Below are positions 5,758 through 9,322 of a stretch of DNA of 9,322 bases, in pieces. Under the pieces are notes generated by a model. The model ran no database searches and was not told the DNA's origin. It saw only the letters and a program-made list of their open reading frames with translations. The stretch's first letter is position 1, and each line of letters opens with the position of its first letter. This DNA comes from Pseudomonadota bacterium (GTDB taxonomy: Bacteria; SAR324; NAC60-12). Where the stretch lies: assembly GCA_014381795.1 (NCBI GenBank), contig JACNKY010000294.1:1-9322 (forward strand), written 5' to 3'. The position numbers were made by a program, and so were the translations under genes.

Positions 5758-6954
5758 TCAGTCTGAAGTCATGATAAACTGCGGCATACCCATACAGTTG
5801 TGATAATGGGGACGGTAACGTTCGGTATCATAAAAACGTTCTACGTCAATTTTTTTCTCATATTCAGTCACCACTTCAAAAGGTACGTGATCATAACGGC
5901 CGTTTTTCAAACAAACCATTCTACCACTTTTTCCTTCCATGATCAGATCCATCGCCAGGTTACCGTATGCCATGGGAACAATTGAGTCTATGGCGTCCGG
6001 TTGACCGGAACGTGTCATGTAACTCATTCTTTGATTGATGGTGTGAATAGTCTCTCCTTTGTTATATTTAGGAGCTCTTGCGACGATTTCCGCACTGACC
6101 ATATCACCTATTCCGCCAAGTTTTTTATGACCGTATGCGTCCGTTTCCTGGTTTGAAAAAATCATATCGGCGCCTTTAAACATCGCTCCTTCTGAAACCA
6201 GTACGACCGAGTAATTACTTTCATTGTCACGGCGGTCTTTAACGAGTAATTCCGTTAATCTTTCTACATCAAATTCAAATTCCGGAATCACACAACGGTC
6301 AGATGCTCCAGCCATTGCCGGTACTAATGCAGTATACCCCGCGTAACGTCCCATCACTTCAATCACCAGAATTCTTTCATGTGAACCAGCGCAGGTACGC
6401 AGTTGGTGAGCGAATTCAATTGTACGTGTAACACAGGTACTGAAACCGATGCAATAATCTGTACCCGGAACATCGTTGTCCATCGTCTTCGGAATACCGA
6501 CACAGCGAACACCTGCTTTGTGGATACGTAGACCATAACTGAGAGTATCGTCACCACCAATCGGCACAAGATATTCAATACCGAGGTGTTCCAGATTTTT
6601 AACAATTTCTGCGGTTAAATCATTTTCTTCCGCATTATATTTGTCACGCATATTTTCGGGGACTTTATCCCGTGAGACTTTGCTGGGTTTTGTGCGTGAA
6701 GTGTGAAGAAATGTTCCACCTGTACGTGCGATTTTCTGCACATTTTTTTCAGTCAGTATCTGGCAAAATTCTTGATCTTCCAATGCTTTTGTACGGTCAA
6801 TTTTCATGATTCCTTCCCAACCGTTACGCAGACCGACGACTTTGTAACCGTTACGATTTGCACGAATAGTTGCTGCACGGATTGCTGGATTCAGTCCCGG
6901 AACATCTCCGCCGCCGGTTAAAATTGCAATAGTTCCTTTATTCTTTGAAGACAT
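5758..6954 (-). CDS. pfp: 6-phosphofructokinase, predicted PPi-dependent
   Basis: A cytoplasmic enzyme of 398 residues converting fructose 6-phosphate to fructose 1,6-bisphosphate. The phosphofructokinase family is clear from TGGGDVPGLNPAIRA (13-27), RTGGTFLHTSR (77-87), PIGGDDTLSYG (131-141), GIPKTMDNDVPGTDYCIGF (153-171), MGRYAGY (201-207) and VIPE (222-225). D159 in MDND is the catalytic base. The phosphoryl-donor site has D136 in GGDDT and K156 in PKT; ATP enzymes such as E. coli PfkA have glycine at both places, while PPi enzymes have this Asp/Lys pair. I therefore predict PPi as donor and a reversible reaction. AAGGAG (6964-6959) precedes the ATG by 4 bases. It is 12 bp downstream of glgA and 21 bp upstream of the barrel gene. 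Donor use is inferred from residues only. Confidence 0.9.
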   Translation of the reverse strand: MSSKNKGTIAILTGGGDVPGLNPAIRAATIRANRNGYKVVGLRNGWEGIMKIDRTKALEDQEFCQILTEKNVQKIARTGGTFLHTSRTKPSKVSRDKVPENMRDKYNAEENDLTAEIVKNLEHLGIEYLVPIGGDDTLSYGLRIHKAGVRCVGIPKTMDNDVPGTDYCIGFSTCVTRTIEFAHQLRTCAGSHERILVIEVMGRYAGYTALVPAMAGASDRCVIPEFEFDVERLTELLVKDRRDNESNYSVVLVSEGAMFKGADMIFSNQETDAYGHKKLGGIGDMVSAEIVARAPKYNKGETIHTINQRMSYMTRSGQPDAIDSIVPMAYGNLAMDLIMEGKSGRMVCLKNGRYDHVPFEVVTEYEKKIDVERFYDTERYRPHYHNCMGMPQFIMTSD

Positions 6955-6966
6955 GTTTCTCCTTTT

Positions 6967-8442
6967 TTATAAATTTTTTCTATATAACGCTACATATTTT
7001 TCTGCAGCGGTTTTCCATGTAAATCTTTGTTCCATCGCAATATCGACCATTTGCTTAAAATGTGTCGGACGTTCAAAATAAGTTTTAACTGCCCAGCCAA
7101 CGGTGTTGCTGACTGCTTCAGACGTTGGCTCATCAAAAATAAAGCCGCTGCCGCGCCCGGAACTTTCGTCAGACTGCATCACAGTATCCTTCAGTCCTCC
7201 AACCTTTCTCACAATCGGAAGGGTTCCATAACGCAAACTGTACATTTGATTCAAACCACAAGGTTCATAAAGTGACGGCATCAAAAACATGTCACTGCCT
7301 GCTTCGATCAAATGCGCCAAATCATTGTTGTAACCGTTATACCAACCAAGTTTTTTTGGAAACTTCTGCTGCAGTTGATCAAAAGCGTTTGCAATCCAAA
7401 GTTCCCCGCTGCCAAGCACAATCACCTGTGCGTTCAAACCTAGAATTTCCGGCATTGCAGGCATCAGATAATCAAAACCTTTCTGCATGGTTAAACGGCT
7501 GACCATTCCAATCAAAGGAACTGATGCTGATTCCGGAAAGCCGAAAAGCCGTTGCATTTCCAGTTTGCACTGCTTTTTTCCTGCTAAATCGGCTGAACTG
7601 AAATTGGCTGGCAAATGCGGATCTGTTTCAGGATCCCACTCATCATAATCACAACCGTTCAGGATACCGGAAAATTTTTCTCCTTTACTTAAATAGGTAT
7701 CATACAGTCCGTGACTTCCTAGCGGTGTTTTCATTTCTTCTGCATATCCCGGACTTACAGTGTTCACCTGATCGGCAAAGTTAATCCCACCTTTGAGTAA
7801 ATTCAAATTACCGTGATCCTCAAACATTTCCAGCACAAAATTTTCCAGAGGAATTCCCAGTGAGTGCCGAAAAATTTCTGGAGCATCGCCTTGATATCCT
7901 GCATTGTGAATGGTCAGTACGGAACTGCTTTTGAGAAAGTCCTTATTTTCCAACTGAGCCTGTTTGAGGTAAAACGGCACCAGCGCTGTATGCCAATCGT
8001 TGGAATGAAAAATGTCCGGTGTCCAGTCCAGCGCGCGGCAGATCTGCAAAACCGCTTTTGAGAAAAAACCAAAACGTGACGCATTGTCCGGATAAGCGTG
8101 CAGTCCATCATCATAATATCCATGCCTGAAAAAATGATGCTCGTGCTCAATAAAATAAACAGGCAGACTTACAGTTTTACCGTCAACCGTACCTTCGAGC
8201 TCTTTGTGACGTACCGCACACCAAATTTCCTCACTGCCCATGGGCACGCCCATGGAAGGAATGATCGTGCTGGTTTTATGCTTTTCTGGAATAAGACGAT
8301 AAAATGGAGTCACAATCCGGACATCATGTCCGAGACTTTTCAAATGTAAAGGCAGGGCACGTGCTACATCAGCCAGACCACCGCTTTTGGAAAAACCCTC
8401 AACTTCAGACGAGGCAAATATAATACGAAGAGTTTCAGACAA
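6967..8442 (-). CDS. glgA: Glycogen synthase (ADP-glucose type)
   Basis: GlgA (GT5 family) transfers glucose from ADP-glucose to the non-reducing end of an alpha-1,4-glucan in the cytoplasm. With the start used here (491 residues), the ADP-glucose loop KSGGLADV is at 19-26, FHSNDWHTALVP at 145-156, NTVSPGYAEE at 227-236, the start of the C-terminal Rossmann domain GMVSRLTMQKG at 312-322, and the catalytic region EPCGLNQMYSLRYGTLP at 393-409 with the conserved glutamate E393. Length fits the family. All plausible starts are non-ATG: TTG 8466, GTG 8451 and TTG 8442. I chose TTG 8442 because AAAGGTG lies 6 bases before it and because GlgA normally begins just before the RIIFASSEV strand. This gives an 8-bp overlap with the end of glgC and suggests coupled translation. 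Confidence 0.94.
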   Translation of the reverse strand: MSETLRIIFASSEVEGFSKSGGLADVARALPLHLKSLGHDVRIVTPFYRLIPEKHKTSTIIPSMGVPMGSEEIWCAVRHKELEGTVDGKTVSLPVYFIEHEHHFFRHGYYDDGLHAYPDNASRFGFFSKAVLQICRALDWTPDIFHSNDWHTALVPFYLKQAQLENKDFLKSSSVLTIHNAGYQGDAPEIFRHSLGIPLENFVLEMFEDHGNLNLLKGGINFADQVNTVSPGYAEEMKTPLGSHGLYDTYLSKGEKFSGILNGCDYDEWDPETDPHLPANFSSADLAGKKQCKLEMQRLFGFPESASVPLIGMVSRLTMQKGFDYLMPAMPEILGLNAQVIVLGSGELWIANAFDQLQQKFPKKLGWYNGYNNDLAHLIEAGSDMFLMPSLYEPCGLNQMYSLRYGTLPIVRKVGGLKDTVMQSDESSGRGSGFIFDEPTSEAVSNTVGWAVKTYFERPTHFKQMVDIAMEQRFTWKTAAEKYVALYRKNL

Positions 8443-9322
8443 CTTCTGCACCTTTCGGAATGACAATAACTCCGTTTTCTGTTACTACAAATCTTTTTTT
8501 ATCTGCCTCAAGATCATAACCAATTTCAGCTCCAGGTGCGATTATAACATGCTTATCGATGATAGTTTTCTTGATTTTAGCGCCGCGTCCTATATTCACA
8601 TTGTTCATAATTACTGAGTGTTCAACATGGGCGAAGCTATGAATACGAACGTTGTAGCCAACTATAGAATTTTCTACCAGAGCACCGCTGATAATGGCAC
8701 CGGATCCGATCATTGAATTGATCGCGTGACCCGTACGTAAATCACTGAAATGAACAAACTTAGCAGGAGGCAACGGAGGTATGTAAGTCAACACAGGCCA
8801 TTTTTTGTTATAAAGATTAAAATGAGGATACACACCTACTAAATCCATGTTTGCTTCCCAATATGTATCAAGAGTACCTACGTCTTTCCAATAACCCTTT
8901 TCTTCTTTTTCAACACCCTGAATGTGATTTTTACTAAAATCGTAAACAAAAACATCTCCAGCGGGAAACATTTTTGGCAGGATGTCTATGCCAAAATCAT
9001 GGTTGGAATTTTCATCTTTTGCATCTTTCTTCAATTCATCAACCAGTGGAGCTCTTTCAAAAATATAATTTCCCATTGAAGCCAACACGTAGTCAGGATT
9101 CCCCGGAATTGTTTTGGGCAAGCTTTTGGGTTTTTCAACAAAACCCGTCATACACCATTTTTCATCGACTTCGATAATTCCAAAATTATGCGCTTCCTGA
9201 ATCGGTACCGGAATAGCCGCGACAGTCAGTGCCGCTTTCCGTTTTAGATGAAATTTCAACATCTGCCTGATATCCATGCGGTAAATATGATCTCCACCAA
9301 AAATGCAAACCTGATCAGGATC
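8435..9322 (-). CDS. glgC: Glucose-1-phosphate adenylyltransferase (ADP-glucose pyrophosphorylase), C-terminal part
   Basis: The frame stays open through the right edge, so the visible 295 residues are the C-terminal two thirds or so of a protein usually a little over 400 residues long; the ATG at 9277 is internal, since GGDHIYRMD (9-17 of the visible part) spans it. GlgC makes ADP-glucose and PPi from glucose 1-phosphate and ATP, the committed step of bacterial glycogen synthesis. Visible hallmarks are GGDHIYRMD, FGIIEVDE (47-54), the substrate-binding lysine in FVEKPKSLP (61-69), LASMGNYIF (80-88), HDFGIDILPKM (108-118), YWKDVGTLDTYWEANMDL (144-161) and the C-terminal left-handed beta-helix with hexapeptide-like repeats (NSMIGSGAIISGALVENSIV and onward). 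The regulatory N-terminus is not visible. It overlaps glgA by 8 bp. Confidence 0.95.
   Translation of the reverse strand, partial: DPDQVCIFGGDHIYRMDIRQMLKFHLKRKAALTVAAIPVPIQEAHNFGIIEVDEKWCMTGFVEKPKSLPKTIPGNPDYVLASMGNYIFERAPLVDELKKDAKDENSNHDFGIDILPKMFPAGDVFVYDFSKNHIQGVEKEEKGYWKDVGTLDTYWEANMDLVGVYPHFNLYNKKWPVLTYIPPLPPAKFVHFSDLRTGHAINSMIGSGAIISGALVENSIVGYNVRIHSFAHVEHSVIMNNVNIGRGAKIKKTIIDKHVIIAPGAEIGYDLEADKKRFVVTENGVIVIPKGAEVV
8449..8455 (-). promoter_or_regulatory. Shine-Dalgarno site supporting the TTG start of glgA
   Basis: AAAGGTG on the minus strand lies inside the 3' end of glgC, 6 bases before the TTG at 8442. The two upstream alternatives, TTG 8466 and GTG 8451, have no comparable site at proper spacing. 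Confidence 0.5.

Overview
This is a bacterial window in which every gene I can support is read from the minus strand. Reading in the direction of transcription (right to left), the order is: glgC (5' end cut by the right edge), glgA, a PPi-type phosphofructokinase, an Omp85-like outer-membrane barrel protein, a YefM/RelE-type toxin-antitoxin pair, a solitary ThDP-dependent carboligase/decarboxylase, bioY, a doubtful short ORF, and the N-terminal third of putA (3' end cut by the left edge). The cleavable signal peptide followed by a surface-antigen barrel indicates a Gram-negative (diderm) organism. The short PutA without an N-terminal DNA-binding domain and the D/K-type phosphofructokinase fit delta-proteobacteria-like or SAR324-like groups, but that is only a guess; no marker gene in the window settles the taxonomy. 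Base composition is moderately AT-rich and looks even across the genes.

Right half (4483-9322): a compact operon. glgC and glgA overlap by a few bases, glgA and the phosphofructokinase gene are 12 bp apart with a clear AAGGAG ribosome site, and the barrel gene follows after 21 bp. GlgC makes ADP-glucose and releases PPi, GlgA polymerises the glucose, and the phosphofructokinase carries the Asp/Lys pair expected of enzymes that use PPi instead of ATP. The operon therefore encodes a PPi producer and a probable PPi consumer together, a metabolic link at the branch point between storage and glycolysis.

Middle (3625-4482): a toxin-antitoxin cassette with its own sigma70-like promoter, whose -10 box lies inside a perfect 12-bp palindrome, starts 7 bp after the barrel gene's stop codon. 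Downstream of the toxin an 81-bp inverted-repeat element (arms beginning TGTCATTTCGA) sits just before the promoter of the ThDP enzyme gene.

Left half (1-3624): a 553-residue ThDP enzyme that looks like acetolactate synthase but lacks features of the biosynthetic enzyme, a biotin transporter S component (BioY) without its energy-coupling partners nearby, a second and more decayed inverted repeat of the HSRESGNP-encoding kind, and the start of putA for proline catabolism. I saw no tRNA, rRNA, CRISPR array, transposase or phage gene. The most interesting points are the glycogen/PPi-phosphofructokinase/barrel operon and the two mobile-looking palindromic repeats beside operon ends.
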